Source of the DNA: Kuschelorhynchus macadamiae
Lineage: Eukaryota; Arthropoda; Insecta; Coleoptera; Curculionidae
Assembly (NCBI GenBank): GCA_030620095.1
Contig: JAUTXW010002478.1
Span: 248,001-312,000, forward strand
Direction of reading: 5' to 3'
DNA: 64,000 nucleotides
Shown here: positions 11,046-22,989 of the stretch, one piece after another
Position numbering within the stretch: position 1 is the stretch's first letter
How the letters are laid out: each line of letters opens with the position of its first letter
Made by a program: the position numbers and the translations under genes
Notes under the pieces: model-generated
The model's database searches: none
Told to the model about the DNA's origin: nothing
Seen by the model: the letters and a program-made list of their open reading frames with translations, nothing else

Positions 11046-14000
11046 CCAAGAAAATACCGAAAATGTAAATTTTTCGAAACCGAGCCTGAACAACAATATG
11101 AGACAGTAATTTTAAATAACTATACAGCTGAATTACCGTATATTTATATTCCCGAATTAAATGCAAATTTTCTATTAGATACAGGAAGTACTCGAAGTTT
11201 TATAAAACCAGAAATTGCTTACAGATATTTTTCTAATTATATTGTAAACGAAATTTTTCAAGTGCAAACCGCACATGCAACGTCCTTTCATAATGAAATT
11301 GCGACCATTCCAATATTTCCGATATTTAAAACTCACGGAGAACATACATTTTATTTATTCGATTTTTCAGACAAATTTGACGGATTAATAGGTTTAGATC
11401 TTATTATGCAACTTAATGCTAATTTAGATTTTAATACACAACTTTTGCAATTACCCTATGTTGAAATCCCTATACGTTATTTAGGAAAAATTGAAAATAA
11501 ATTATCACCCAAAATGTTAAAAGAAAAATTTACTTATATTATACCACCAAGATGTATTCAAAAAATAAAGGTACCTGTGAACATCACAGAAGGAATAGGT
11601 ATACTTGATTACCAAAAATTCGGATATTTAGAAATTCCCGAATGTTTAGTTGAGATAAAAAATAACCTTACTTATGTAACTGTTTTAAATTCCTCAGAAC
11701 ATCCCAATAAATTACAATTTCTTGAACCCCTAGATGTTGAAAAAATAAATGTAAACAAACTCAATTTCGTAGATTACAACCCTAATGAACAACCATATGA
11801 TAAAAATCTAGATAATCAATTAAAAACTAATTTAAAAAACTTAAGACTAGATCATTGCAATTACGAGGAAAAACAAAAAATTCGTAAACTATGTTTCGAA
11901 TATAGAGATATTTTCCATTGTGAAGGAATACCCTTAACTTTTACAAATGCTATTAAACATCAAATAAAACTAACTACAGATACTCCTATTTACACTAAAA
12001 GTTATAGATATCCTGAAATTTATAAAAAAGAAGTTAAAGATCAAATTTCAAAACTTTTAGCCCAAAATATAATAAGAGAATCAAACTCTCCATATTCATC
12101 TCCAATTTGGATAGTTCCTAAAAAGCTTGACGCTTCAGGAAAACCAAAATATCGTTTAGTTTGTGATCTAAGACGTATTAATGACGTAAGTGTAGCAGAC
12201 AAAATGCTACTACCAAATATTAACGAAATTTTAGATAAACTAGGTAAAGCACAATATTTTTCTACAATAGACCTTGCTAACGGTTTTCATCAAATCGAAA
12301 TGTGTAAGGAAGATATTCCCAAAACAGCATTTAGTACAGATTTCGGACATTATGAATTTTTAAGAATGCCCTTCGGTTTAAAAAATGCACCCGCGACATT
12401 CTAACGCGTCATGAACAATATATTAAGAGGATTACAAGATGAAATATGCTTTGTATATTTAGACGATATAATTGTTTTTAGTACAAGTCTAGATGAACAT
12501 ATTTTAAAACTAAGAAAAATATTTAATCGATTAAGAGAAGCCAATTTTAAAATACAGTTAGATAAATTTGAATTTTTGAAAAAAGAAGTCCAGTATTTAG
12601 GACATGTTGTAACACAAAACGGAATTAAACCAAATCCTGAAAAAATTTCAGCAGTAAAAAATTTTCCTATACCGAAGACTCAAAAAGAAATTAAATCATT
12701 TGTAGGCTTAATAGGATATTATCGCCGCTTTATACAAGATTTTGCTAAAATAACAAAACCAATGACAAAATGTCTTAAAAAGAACTCTAAAATAGAGCAT
12801 ACATCAGATTTTGTAAATGCGTTCGAACATTGTAAAAGCTTATTAATCAATTCACCGATATTACAATATCCTGATTTTACAAAACCATTTATATTAACTA
12901 CAGATGCTAGTAATTATGCTTTAGGAGCAATTCTATCTCAAGGGACAATACCCAATGACAAACCAATCGCTTACGCATCGCGTATTTTAAATGAAACTGA
13001 AACTAGATATTCGACTACAGAAAAAGAACTTTTAGCCGTAGTTTGGGCATGTAAATATTTCCGACCTTATTTATTCGGAAGGCAATTTTTTATATATGTT
13101 GATCATAGACCATTAGTATGGCTATTTAATCAAAAAGATGTAAATTCAAAACTAACTCGATGGAGATTACGTTTAGAAGAATTTGATTATAAAATATTAT
13201 ATATAAAAAAGGCACTCAAAATAGCAATGCCGACGCCCTATCAAGAATACAATTAAATCTATACGAAAATGATTCGGTAATAAACAATCCAGGAGACGCG
13301 GATCATGCCATAGTTGAATACTTGCGTAATCTTTCGGAAAACGTTATTGTGACTAATGGAGATAACCCTGACTTAGATCAAGTGCAAAACTTAGATAATA
13401 ACTTGCCCTCGACATCAGCAATTCGAGAAAACAATGAACAAAAGATAACTATTCTATCTGACATTCAAGTTCGACCTGCAGTAAGTACCTCAGATAATAC
13501 GGTGCATAGTAATCAAAATGATAATGAGAACCGGGATTAAATATGCTAGATGAGATAATAAATAATAAATCGTTGCAATATTTAATTAAAAGGTCACCTC
13601 ACCCAAAGATAAAAGTTGACTTCGAAACATTTGAAAAAAGTTATATTAATAAGGTAGAATTACCAACGGATCCTGAAATAATTAAACAATTTATTCGTTA
13701 TTATATGAATAGCGAAAAAACGTGTTATATATATTTTTATAACGAAGAACTTATACCCGTATTTACAAACGTGTATATACAAAATTTTAGGAAACCTAAA
13801 ATAATAAGATGTACTAAACTAGTCAATAATATTTCTGACCAAGATGAAAAAATTTTATTAATAACCCATCAACACCAAAGTAAAACTAATCATAGAGGAA
13901 TAACTGAAACGTATGATCGACTTAAAATGAATTATTACTGGAATAAAATGAAACAAGATGTTACTCAATTAATAAATGACTGTATAACCTGTCAAACTTT

Positions 14001-14901
14001 AAAATATAGTAGACAGAAATCATATGTGCCCTTAGTAAAAACTGAAACACCGTCCAAACCTTCTCAAATAATTCATATAGATACATTTACTTTTGAAAAA
14101 AATAATTGTCTTACAATATTTGATAAATTCTCAAAATATGGACATGCCTATGTATATGATAAAAACGCTAAATCAGTTTGCGATAAACTTATAAACTATT
14201 TTTCATATTTCGGATGTCCAGAAACAATTGTTAGTGATAATGGCTCTGAATTCAATAATGAATTAGTAAAAGAATTACTAAAAGCTCAAAAAATAAATAT
14301 TCACTTTACAACTCCCCTCCATCACGAGTCTAGTGGCCCAATTGAAAGATATCATTCTACTCTAATCGAACATTTAAGAATATTAAAAGAAAAGGATAAA
14401 ACTAAACCAATCTCAGAATTATTACCCTAGGCAGTTATAGCAAATAACAGCTCAAAGCATAGTACAACAAAATATACACCACATGAATTAATTTTAGGAC
14501 ACACAAACTCTCGTGATCCTTTTGTCCTAATATCGACTACATTGTATTCAGACTATGTAGTATCTCATAAACAAAAGGTAGATGCAATCTATAATAAAGT
14601 CACAGAAAAAACTGAAACTCAAAAAGAAGTCATGTTAGTAAAAACTAACCCAAAAGGTGACAAACCCTACGAATTTAAACTTAATCAAAAGGTATATAAA
14701 AACTTATCCCCTAGAACTAAAAATCAAGCAAAGTTCAGCGGACCTTATATAATAAAAGAACTACTTGAACATAATCGGGTAAAAATACAAAATGTTAAAA
14801 ATCCCAAAAAGACTGAAATTATACATGTAAAAGAATTAAAACGACCTCTTGTTACAGATGGTCCTACGCCCGAGGAGACAAACCAAAATATTACGACTTA
14901 A
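11046..14901 (+). pseudogene. pol: Provirus Pol: protease, reverse transcriptase, RNase H, integrase; four lesions
   Basis: Domains in order: retropepsin (LLDTGSTRSF near 11175, GLIGLDLI near 11388); reverse transcriptase (SSPIWIVPKK, FSTIDLANGFHQIE with the motif A Asp near 12268, FLRMPFGLKNAP, YLDDIIVF motif C near 12458); RNase H (TTDASNYALGAIL near 12898); integrase HHCC finger (HQHQSKTNH ... CITCQTLK, 13867-14000) and core D, D, E (IHIDTF 14075, SDNGSEF 14234, GPIERYHS 14337). Lesions: TAA at 12402-12404 just before motif C, a frameshift near 13213 after RNase H, a second near 13525 before integrase, and TAG at 14428-14430. All catalytic residues are retained, which fits recent inactivation. 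Confidence 0.92.
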
Positions 14902-14904
14902 ATC

Positions 14905-16535
14905 AAAACCCTGGCATATTACCCTACAAATTAGGACATGCACAGAAAACAACTAATCATTGGACATTTATACAAATATTTGACATAAAAGGTATAATAG
15001 AAGAATATAAATCTTTAAGTTTAAAATATAATATGTTAAAAGCATTTGCGGAATAAAACCGACTATAATACGGATTATTATAATTCTTATATAATTATTG
15101 ATAATCAAAAACAGAAAATATTACGTCAAATTAATGAAATATTACCTCCTAAACAAACTAGGCATAAAAGAGGTTTAATTAATGGACTAGGTAGCATAAT
15201 AAAAAGTATAACAGGGAATTTAGATGAGGATGATGCAATGGCAATAAATAACGAAATAAATATATTAAAACAAAATCAAAATAATATTAAATTATCTATG
15301 GATAAACAAATCACTCTACTTAGTAAGTCAATTAAAAGTTTTCAAGAAATATCTAAGAATATATCTCATAATCAAAATATCCTAGAATACAGGGTAAATC
15401 AAACAATACAAATTTTAAACCAAATAGCAATCCAAGAAATCTCCGATTTTGATTATTATCGGACTCAAATGGTTTTAACACAAATGTATATGTTATTTCA
15501 AAATATATATGATATATTAGCAAATATAGAAGTTGCTATGTCTTTTGCTAAACTAAATAACTTCCATAATACTATAATTCAACCTAAAGAATTATTAACA
15601 GAAATAAATCTGTTTAAAAGACATTTAAATTCAGAGAAATTGCCATTTGAACCAATTTTAGAAAATATCATTAAATACGAAAATGTTCTAGAGATAAAAG
15701 GCTATGTAATAAACAGCGAAGTTACTTTTATGCTAGAAATTCCTTTAGTCGAAAAACAAGATTATACTTTATTTCATCTATTTCCAATACCAATACCTAA
15801 TGGCGAATATTATAAAATGATAATACCAAATTTTAATTATCTCATAATAAATGAAAAGAATTTCGGATATTCTAATGATCCTTGTAAGAAAGTAACGGAC
15901 AATGAATATTTATGTAATCACATTCACTCTTAGAATGTATTTAAAACACTACCATGCGAAATGCAATTATTAAGATATTCACATAATATCACGAACTGCA
16001 AGCAAATTTCCGTAAAATTAGAAAATCTAGAAATTCAAAATATTGATGAAGGCAAATGGGTTGTTGTAACAAATAAAGACATTACAGCTACCGAAAATTG
16101 TAAAAATAATCAAAATACCATTTTATTAAACGGGACTTATTTAATTGAGTTAAGCCCGATTGTGGTCTTAAGATAAATGATATAATACTTAGGAGTTATA
16201 AGAACTCTAAGAATGAATATTTAAATATACCTTTACCTTATATTAATTTAAATATTACAAGCAAAACTGTCTATAGTAATATAAGATTTTTGAAAACGAA
16301 TTCCATAAACCTGGAAAAACTTGATGATTTACAAAATGAAATAAATAAGCAGAAAATTGAAAATACTAAACTTTTGACTAACACTGTATATTACCATAAG
16401 ACAAGTTTGTGGACTATTTTATTGTATGCAATTTTAACCATTGTAATATTTTATATTTTGTACAAGTATTTATGGCATAAAGTAAAGATTCTTAAAATTA
16501 AAGAAAATGAGGTAAATAATAATATAATAATTTAA
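14905..16535 (+). pseudogene. env: Provirus Env (errantiviral fusion glycoprotein), broken
   Basis: Third gene of the errantivirus. The surface part begins in about 14908-15050 and a frameshift near 15050 leads into the long open stretch. A furin-like RHKR site lies at about 15163. It is followed by the conserved GLINGLGS fusion-peptide start, a coiled-coil region, and C-terminal cysteines near 15885-15920. A stop at 15931 and a frameshift near 16165 interrupt the ectodomain. The last open piece (16290-16535) carries a hydrophobic anchor (ILLYAILTIVIFYILYKY) and a short basic tail. By homology it would sit in the virion and cell membrane. It is not functional here. Confidence 0.88.
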
Positions 16536-16590
16536 ATTTGATTTGTTCCAAATAAAATTAGGTCATAAAAACTTTTAGTTTATATGCCCA

Positions 16591-16604
16591 TCAAGGGGTA
16601 GAGG
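16591..16604 (+). other. Polypurine tract
   Basis: CAAGGGGTAGAGG directly abuts the 3' LTR; this is the plus-strand primer site. Confidence 0.75.
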
Positions 16605-16789
16605 AGTTACGTCCCCTATACTGTTTAGGTTGCATTTATATAATTTAGATAAGAAAAACATATAAATAGAGGTAAAATGTAAATTTGCGTTACTGTTAGT
16701 CTGTCCTCGATTCTGAACGTTTGTTTCATTTTTTAAAATAAAGCTACGTAATTTTTAAAAAGTGCTTTCCACTCGACTACAACGTAACT
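16605..16789 (+). repeat. 3' LTR (185 bp)
   Basis: Same length and ends as the 5' LTR with four substitutions. It is followed at 16790 by the CGTG target duplication. Confidence 0.92.
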
Positions 16790-16793
16790 CGTG

Positions 16794-17222
16794 AGCCTGA
16801 CTAATATTTTAAGTAATTTTTTAATCATTTCCACTTGACCTACCTTGAAAATTTTGTACATGATGATCCAGATAACTCTAAATGGAAATGGCTCGGTTAT
16901 TTTTAAAATTAGAAAAAAATGTTCCAAACAAAACTTTGTTTAATTCGATCTGCTTTTTCATATGCTTATATGTATTTTAATGTACAGTCACAAAAAAGCT
17001 TTGTTTTTTTTTTTTGATAATATGACACATTTTTTTATATATATGCATTATTTTATATTAAATTCTGCATATTTTTTGTATAATATACTATATATTAAAA
17101 ATTAACGATTTGCGAAATATAGAAGGTTTTAGAATTACGAAATAGTACGATTTTCGGATATAATTGCTTACTTATTTACATACCTGCTGTTACCTGGAGA
17201 CAAAGGTTTATTTTTAGAATGT
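16794..17222 (+). repeat. Dispersed repeat, copy 1 (inverted copy at 26.6-27.0 kb)
   Basis: Non-coding. Segments such as TCCAGATAACTCT (about 16868) and GCTTACTTATTTACATACC (about 17167) reappear in reverse complement at 26930 and 26660 with about 70-75% similarity by eye. The provirus inserted into the edge of this repeat. Confidence 0.6.
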
Positions 17223-17499
17223 CATGACATTGATGTTTAGTCTTGTCTTGATCTTGACTTCTGTTCCTTAAGGACAATTTGTCAGCGCATTCTTCTGAGA
17301 GGTTCTCCTACTCCTTCTTTTTCCTTTTTCTTATAATTTTTTTTGGGTAGTGCTGTGTGTGTATTTTTAATGAGTATTTGTAACTATGTTGTGACTGATT
17401 AGAGGTGGTTATTTAACGAACAAAACGTAACAAAGATTCATGGTTAATACCGGAATTGTTGGAAAATAGCGGCTTAATAAAATATTTAAAAGTTAAGCC

Positions 17500-18222
17500 T
17501 GAAAAATGCTTATAATGGTTTGATTTCAAATTGTGCGCCATAACTATTGGTGATATAGGGATCAACTAGTAAAACAGTGGTACTAATTCAAGATGGCCCC
17601 ACAAAAATGAAAAAGTCATCCTCTCAGGTTTTGCACATCTTTACGTTTTAGCGTCCCTAGAAGCCAAAAAATATGTTTTATTAATTCCGTTGGTCCGTCT
17701 GTGTGTCAGTTCGCGGCATGGTTTAAAGACTACTTACCCGATTGACTTCAAATTTTGGTCAAAAATTAAGATGTGGGGATGATCTGCTAATGAAATGTTA
17801 AACAAATTATTATGAAAAAACTACTTATACAGTTTATTTCAAATTTTGGATAAACATCAACTATTATGTTGAAATCAACTGATAAAATTTTGGTACGAAT
17901 CTAAGATGGCGGTATAATAAAATCTTTAAAAATTCAGCTTGAAAAAACTATTTAATGGATTAATTTCAAAGTGTGTGCCATAACTAATTGTGTATAGGGC
18001 TTAACTAGTAAAACTGAGTTGCTAATTTAAGATGGAGGAACAAAATTGCGGCCAAATTAATTTTTTGTTATCGTGAAAAAGTCAACCCCAGTTTTAGCGT
18101 CCCTAGATGCCAAAAAAATACGTTTTATTAATTTCATCGGTCCGTCTGTCTGTCTGTCTGTCAGTTCGCAACATAGCTTAAATACTACTTACCCGATTGA
18201 CTTCAGATTTTGGTAAAAATTC
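17500..18222 (+). repeat. Imperfect tandem duplication, period about 446 bp
   Basis: Two copies. The landmark TTTTAGCGTCCCTAGA occurs at about 17647 and 18093, and each is followed by GGTCCGTCTGT and TACTTACCCGATTGACTTCA. Other shared stretches are GCCATAACTA and AACTAGTAAAAC. The array is divergent and non-coding. Confidence 0.7.
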
Positions 18223-18299
18223 AATATAGCGGAACAATGTTAAAAACAATTTTGTGAGAGGGATATATTATTTGAGGCTCTGAGTCTTTTTAAAATTGT

Positions 18300-18771
18300 C
18301 TACGTTTCGCAATGTAATTGTTGCATCCCCTGGACACATATAGATTCTATATCCTGCATGAAACCCATATCACTATTTACCTACTCCGTTGGTCTGCATA
18401 TATTTCCTAGATATTATATTTCTAAATGGTTTTCGTCAACAATCGTCTTGTTATTATGTTATTGTGGGGGTTAGGATCCAGTGGAAAAACAAAAGTCTAT
18501 ATTTAAATAGTCGACGTTTCGCAACTTTATTGTTTCATCCTCAGGACACATATATAGATTATATATCCTGCATGAACCTCATATTATTAGTCTTTACCTA
18601 CTCCGTTGGTCCGCAGATATTTCCCAGATATTAAGTTTCTATGGTTTTCGTTAACGATACTCCTGTTGTTATGTTAGAGTGGTGTATTATTTGAGGTTAG
18701 GATCCAGTAAAAAAACAAAAGACTTTTGTTAAATTATCGACGTTTTGCAACTTTATTGTTGCATAATCAGG

Positions 18772-18841
<70 letters not shown>

Positions 18842-19158
18842 GTAGATTCTATATCCTGCATGAAACCCATACTATCAGTCTTTACCTACTACGTTGCTCC
18901 ACAGATATTTTCCATATATTAAGTTTCTAAACGGTTTTCGTTAACGATCCTCTTGTTTTTATGTTAGAGTGGTATATTATTTGGGGGGCTTAGAATCCAG
19001 TAAAAAAAAACACAAAAGTTTTTTTAATTTCATTAAATTCTTGACGTTTCGCAACATTATTATTGCATTCTTAGGACACATATATTGATTTTATACCCTG
19101 CATGAAACCCATGTTATCAGTCTTTACCTACTCCGTTGGTTCGCAGATATTTCCCCAG
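18300..19158 (+). repeat. Four-unit tandem array with ACGTTTCGCAA landmark
   Basis: Units start at about 18302, 18514, 18740 and 19044 (spacings 212, 226 and 304 bp). Each carries ACGTTTCGCAA, GGACACA, CCTGCATGAA, TTTACCTACT and GGTTTTCGT. The third unit is longer because of a TA microsatellite. The last unit is cut at about 19158, where element D begins. Function unknown; this looks like satellite-like or element-terminal repeats. Confidence 0.8.
18779..18842. repeat. TA microsatellite inside the tandem array
   Basis: Alternating TA/CA run within unit 3 of the array. Confidence 0.95.
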
Positions 19159-19159
19159 G

Positions 19160-22060
19160 CTGGGGCAATGAACCCCATATCCATCCAAATTCCATCTTTT
19201 TTTGAACCGTCTGTGTAAATGGGTTTGGTTATCAAGATTGTCTTTTTATAGATTAAGATGTTTGGTATCAACATGTTTTATTTGGATTTCATAATATATT
19301 TTATGGCACGGAAGGACATTGGTTTTGTGTATTTTATTTATATATGGAAAGTAATAATTATATGCGTGTACAAGATATGGGGTTTCTCTTCCCCTCATAA
19401 CATTTAAATAAGGCTTTGTAGTTCTTATTTGTTTTAATATTGGTATTAATGGGAGATTCTTGATATAAATGATGTTAGAGATAAATTTAGCCGCCAGCCA
19501 AGTTTTTCTGTATTCCAGACCTATTTCAGCTGCCTCCGTCGCCAAGGCGTTAGTTGGCATGGACCTCATACAGCTTAATAAAATTCTAAATACGTAATAC
19601 TGGTTTTGTAGACTATAGAGTTGATTTTATCTGTATTAGCCTTGCTAATTGGTTTGAGTATAAAGAAGCCGTAGTCCAAATGTGATCTAACCAGACCATT
19701 GTAAACAGTTTGTAGTGTCTGTGGGTCCGCCCCCCAACATGTTTTTCAAAAGCTTTTCAAAATATTTAATCGATTTTGTGTTATGTATTCTATGTGTTTA
19801 TTCCATTTCAAGACAGAGTCAAAAATAATGCAAAGGTATTTGACAGAGGATTTATGTTATTTTCTAGTTTAATTGGGGAAATGCTGGTTTTTCTGGTACC
19901 TCTGTACCTGTGCAAGTTGTAATTTGTTTACTTCTATCCAGTCATTTACGGACGCCAGGGATTGATTTATGTCTTGCACTGTCTAGTCTATGTTTTTTCC
20001 TACTACTGACAAATATGACGAGGTTATCAAGCATAACCCATTATTTGAATATTGTTGATTATTTCAAATTGGTCTCTTATGTAAATATTGAATAATATTG
20101 TGCTAAGCGGAGATCCTTGAGGTAGCCCCTTACCTAATTAAAACAAAGAAAATATAAACGGTAATAATCGCTGTAACAATCCCGGTCTCTAGTGCTTCAT
20201 GTGAGCGAACTTTCTCTTGTTTAAGAATAATAAAATAATTTTTGAGAAATAGAATTGGAAATGACTGACTATCAAATTTGGCTATTTTATCAATTGAGAA
20301 GTCATTGGTAAAAAATATAGATTTTCAAAGAGTAATAGATATTATCGCGGAAAATAAGAGAAAAATAAATTTAATTTATGAACTTTTTTTTTTGTATTTT
20401 TTAGTTAACGGTTTATATTATTCATGTTTATTTTTTATTAGTTTTAGTCATACTTCCACAACTGTACAATAAATAAAAGCGAAAAAACATGTTTCTTCAG
20501 ATGTGTTTAATAACTTACTTTTGTATAAAATTTATTAATTAATTCAAAAATCTAAAATAAATGTAGAAAATTCGTTTTAATTTTTTTACTGGCACGTATT
20601 ATTTGTTTCAGGATCCATCATTAACGTAAAAAAAAATCTTTAGTAGGAAAGTATGCTACTTTGACACACTAATGACAGACCCTGTATATAGGCCCCTCTA
20701 GAACTATTTGTGCCCCCAACTGCCCCCCCCCTAAATGAATTTTCTGTCTACGTCCCTGCCATTAACTCGCCAGAAGAATTTCTGATGTTTTTTTTTTAAA
20801 AATGATATTACTTAATTCTATTGAAATGTTCATTTTAATTAATTTCTCATACATCAAATATATATTGAATTGATTAGGCAGGTTCTTAATCACTGAGTAA
20901 GACACTTCACCCATTCCTGTCGCTGAGTATTTTTTACTTTCTATTCCTGTATAAAGCTCACTTAGGTGAAGAGGGGTGTATTCCTTAATTTGTCTGACTT
21001 TAAAGATGGGGATCCAGTTACATATTGAAGTTTTGTTTAAAATTCCCCTTATGTTTTTTGGGTTTGGTCCATACATTTTTGATATAGAATTCTCTGTTTA
21101 AGGCAATACATTTTTCTTTGTTCTTTAAATAAGCGTTTTGATTATAAAGTTCTGTGTTTCACATTAATATAGTTTTGTATGTTTGGTTGATTTTTGTATG
21201 TGTGTACGGAATCTTTTCTATTTTTTGATATTTCTCAGCAGTCGTTGTCCCCCCAAGGATTACCTTTTCTACGCTTATGTGTTCAGGGTTAGCTTTATTA
21301 GCACTTATTTGGATAAATTTGTTAAATTATTGAAATGATCTGTTTGACGTTAGAGTACAGTTTTCCTTATATAAAGATTGATAATATAGGTTTCAGTCCG
21401 CTTTATTGTAAATTCTTTTAGGTGGAAGGTATTACGTATAATTGTCATTGAAAATGTTAATGGGTTGATTGTTATTTTGTCCACAGGACTGGGGGGAGAA
21501 ACCCTGATGGAGGTCCCATCGTTCATTATAACAGTATTGTTTTCATTCAGAAATTGTTCAGTTTGCTTTCCGTTTGTGTTAATATTATCGCTACCCCATA
21601 TAGGACTGGGTCCATTGGGTCACTTATAAAAATTGTATTCTTTTGTAAATTACCATATATGTGTTCTAATTGTTGCTTTAAATTTAATGATTGTTGAGGT
21701 GCGTATGCAGTAATAATATTTATGTTAATAATCTTTATTATTAAATGTTGGAAGTTATTATCATCTAAGATATGATCCTAATACTGTGTGCATGGTATTG
21801 TTTTTACAAAAATGACTATACCTCCATAACTATTGTTTCTGTCATTTCTTATCGTAGTGCCGTTAGTTATGTGAAATACTGAGTCTACCTTTAGCCAAGT
21901 TTCGTTTAGCAATATTACATGATCCCATGTAATTGCTTTGCTCAATTCGGTATTATGCTACGTTTATGTTTGTATCGATTGTTAGTAATTTTTATTGGCA
22001 CTAAGTTAAAATAAATAATCTAAATCATGTACTTCTGACATTAAAAGTGAGGAGGCTGGT
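19160..22060 (-). pseudogene. Element D ORF2 remnants: endonuclease, RT, thumb, RNase H start
   Basis: Endonuclease traces lie around 21480-22050 (ITAYAPQQSLN, DPMDPVLYG). A linker/RT start is at 20762-21076 (KYSATGMGEVSYSVIKNLP). RT motif B GLPQGSPLSTILFNIY is near 20120, and motif C, near 20020, is YAD-like but broken by a 1-bp insertion and a second-Asp change. The thumb is at 19246-19569 (ALATEAAEIGLEYRKTWLA), and RNase H begins with YTDGSK near 19210. Many stops and frameshifts. The RT fingers between 20135 and 20762 are lost. The 3' end is cut by the tandem array. Confidence 0.72.
20135..20758 (+). mobile_element. hAT transposon 3' fragment (ZMYM-like family)
   Basis: 20161-20382 encodes the hAT C-terminal dimerisation region: SSASCERTFSCLRII, NRLS-type NDRLSNLAILSIEKS, then DIIAENKRKINLIYE. 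One stop interrupts it (IIK*FLRNRIG). A terminal inverted repeat, read on minus as CAGGGACGTAGACAG, ends the element at 20758. The 5' part is missing and I see no convincing 8-bp duplication, so this is a truncated or rearranged piece inside element D. Confidence 0.75.
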
Positions 22061-22449
22061 AATGAGTTATGAATGTTTTGTTGTGAATTGTTTGTAATTG
22101 ATTGTTTATATGTATTTTAGCTGGTGTTAGATTGATCATTTTATGTCTCCTTTATGTGTAATAAGTTACTATATTGTGGTCTTGAATGGGGGGAGAAAAG
22201 TTGTTTATTATGGGCTTCTTTCTCATATCCTGATTTATTTTCTTATTAGTGTTATTAAGGGCTTGTGTATATGAGCGTTTTTGTCTATTGTTTGTGTATC
22301 AGCCAATCTTTTTTGTGTTACTGGAATGTTGTTTTTACGCTTATATTTATTTCTAAGTGATGGGAATTCAGATGGTATAAATGAAGGAGGTTTTTTTAGG
22401 TAATTTTTAGGACGTTTTCAAAAATAATTAACTTTTTTAATTTTCTTGT

Positions 22450-22880
22450 CTGTCGTGTTCAGGCCAATGTTTTCTTCGCTTTTACAGTGATAACATCTTT
22501 TAAAGTACGTGTTTTTGTGTTCTGCTTTATCCTGGATTTTCAACTGTCCACAGAGGAGAGATTGTAGCACTGTGTAATAGGGGGAAAGCATGTATTTACT
22601 GAGTATTCAAGACCATTCAAATTTATATACTTCGGTAAAATTGTCCCATCAAAAGATGCTAAAATTGATGTTGTGGGAATGTATTCAAATTCCTATTTGT
22701 TTTCAGTTTTAAAACGCGCCTATTTAACTTGATTAAACTTATTATTTGTTATGATAGAAGATGGAGATTTTAAGCGTTCTTTTAAAGTTTCAAAGTTGAT
22801 TTCTAAATCAACATTTCTAATAACCCCCCTGCATGAACTATGATTAAATGGAATGTTTATAATATATTCTTTTTTATTAG
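22450..22880 (-). pseudogene. Element D ORF1 remnant with CCHC knuckle
   Basis: On minus, a gag-like stretch reads INFETLKERLKSPS, then SILASFDGTILPKYINLNG, then a degenerate C-x2-C-x-x-C-G-H knuckle (22500-22570). The order 'hydrophobic strand, then GTxLPxYxxxN, then knuckle' matches ORF1 of I/Jockey-type elements. Several stops and frameshifts. Confidence 0.6.
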
Positions 22881-22989
22881 GTTTTGATTGTTAAGTATAT
22901 TATTGTCAATTTCGTGAGTATTAATTTATTGTGTTCCTATCCTATTTTTACCTTTGACCTGTATTTTGTTAACATTATTTAATTTTAAG

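Larger units (their letters stand above)
8939..16789 (+). mobile_element. Errantivirus-like provirus (Ty3/gypsy clade with env), full length, inactivated
   Basis: 7851 bp. The two LTRs are 185 bp each with inverted ends AGTTACGT and ACGTAACT, the AGTTA...TAACT style of gypsy/17.6/297. A 4-bp target duplication CGTG flanks it (8935-8938 and 16790-16793). Internal order: primer site, leader, gag, protease-RT-RNase H-integrase, env, polypurine tract. The LTRs differ at four positions by my count (about 98% identical), so the insertion is fairly young. Lesions seen are a gag/pol junction break, two nonsense codons and two frameshifts in pol, and stops and frameshifts in env. It is an endogenous insect retrovirus-like element and is described only, not reconstructed. 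Confidence 0.93.
19160..22985 (-). mobile_element. Non-LTR retrotransposon D, I-like with RNase H, heavily decayed
   Basis: Read on minus from about 22980 to 19160: ORF1 zinc-knuckle region, endonuclease, RT pieces, thumb and the start of RNase H. The palm domain is partly missing and is replaced by a plus-strand hAT fragment (about 20135-20758). The presence of RNase H (IYTDGSKKDG near 19210) and GLPQGSPLS suggests an I/R1-type clade rather than CR1. Confidence 0.75.

Noticed and set aside
18779..18842. TA run as a possible origin or matrix attachment site
   Set aside because: Simple microsatellite within a tandem repeat; no other evidence of function.
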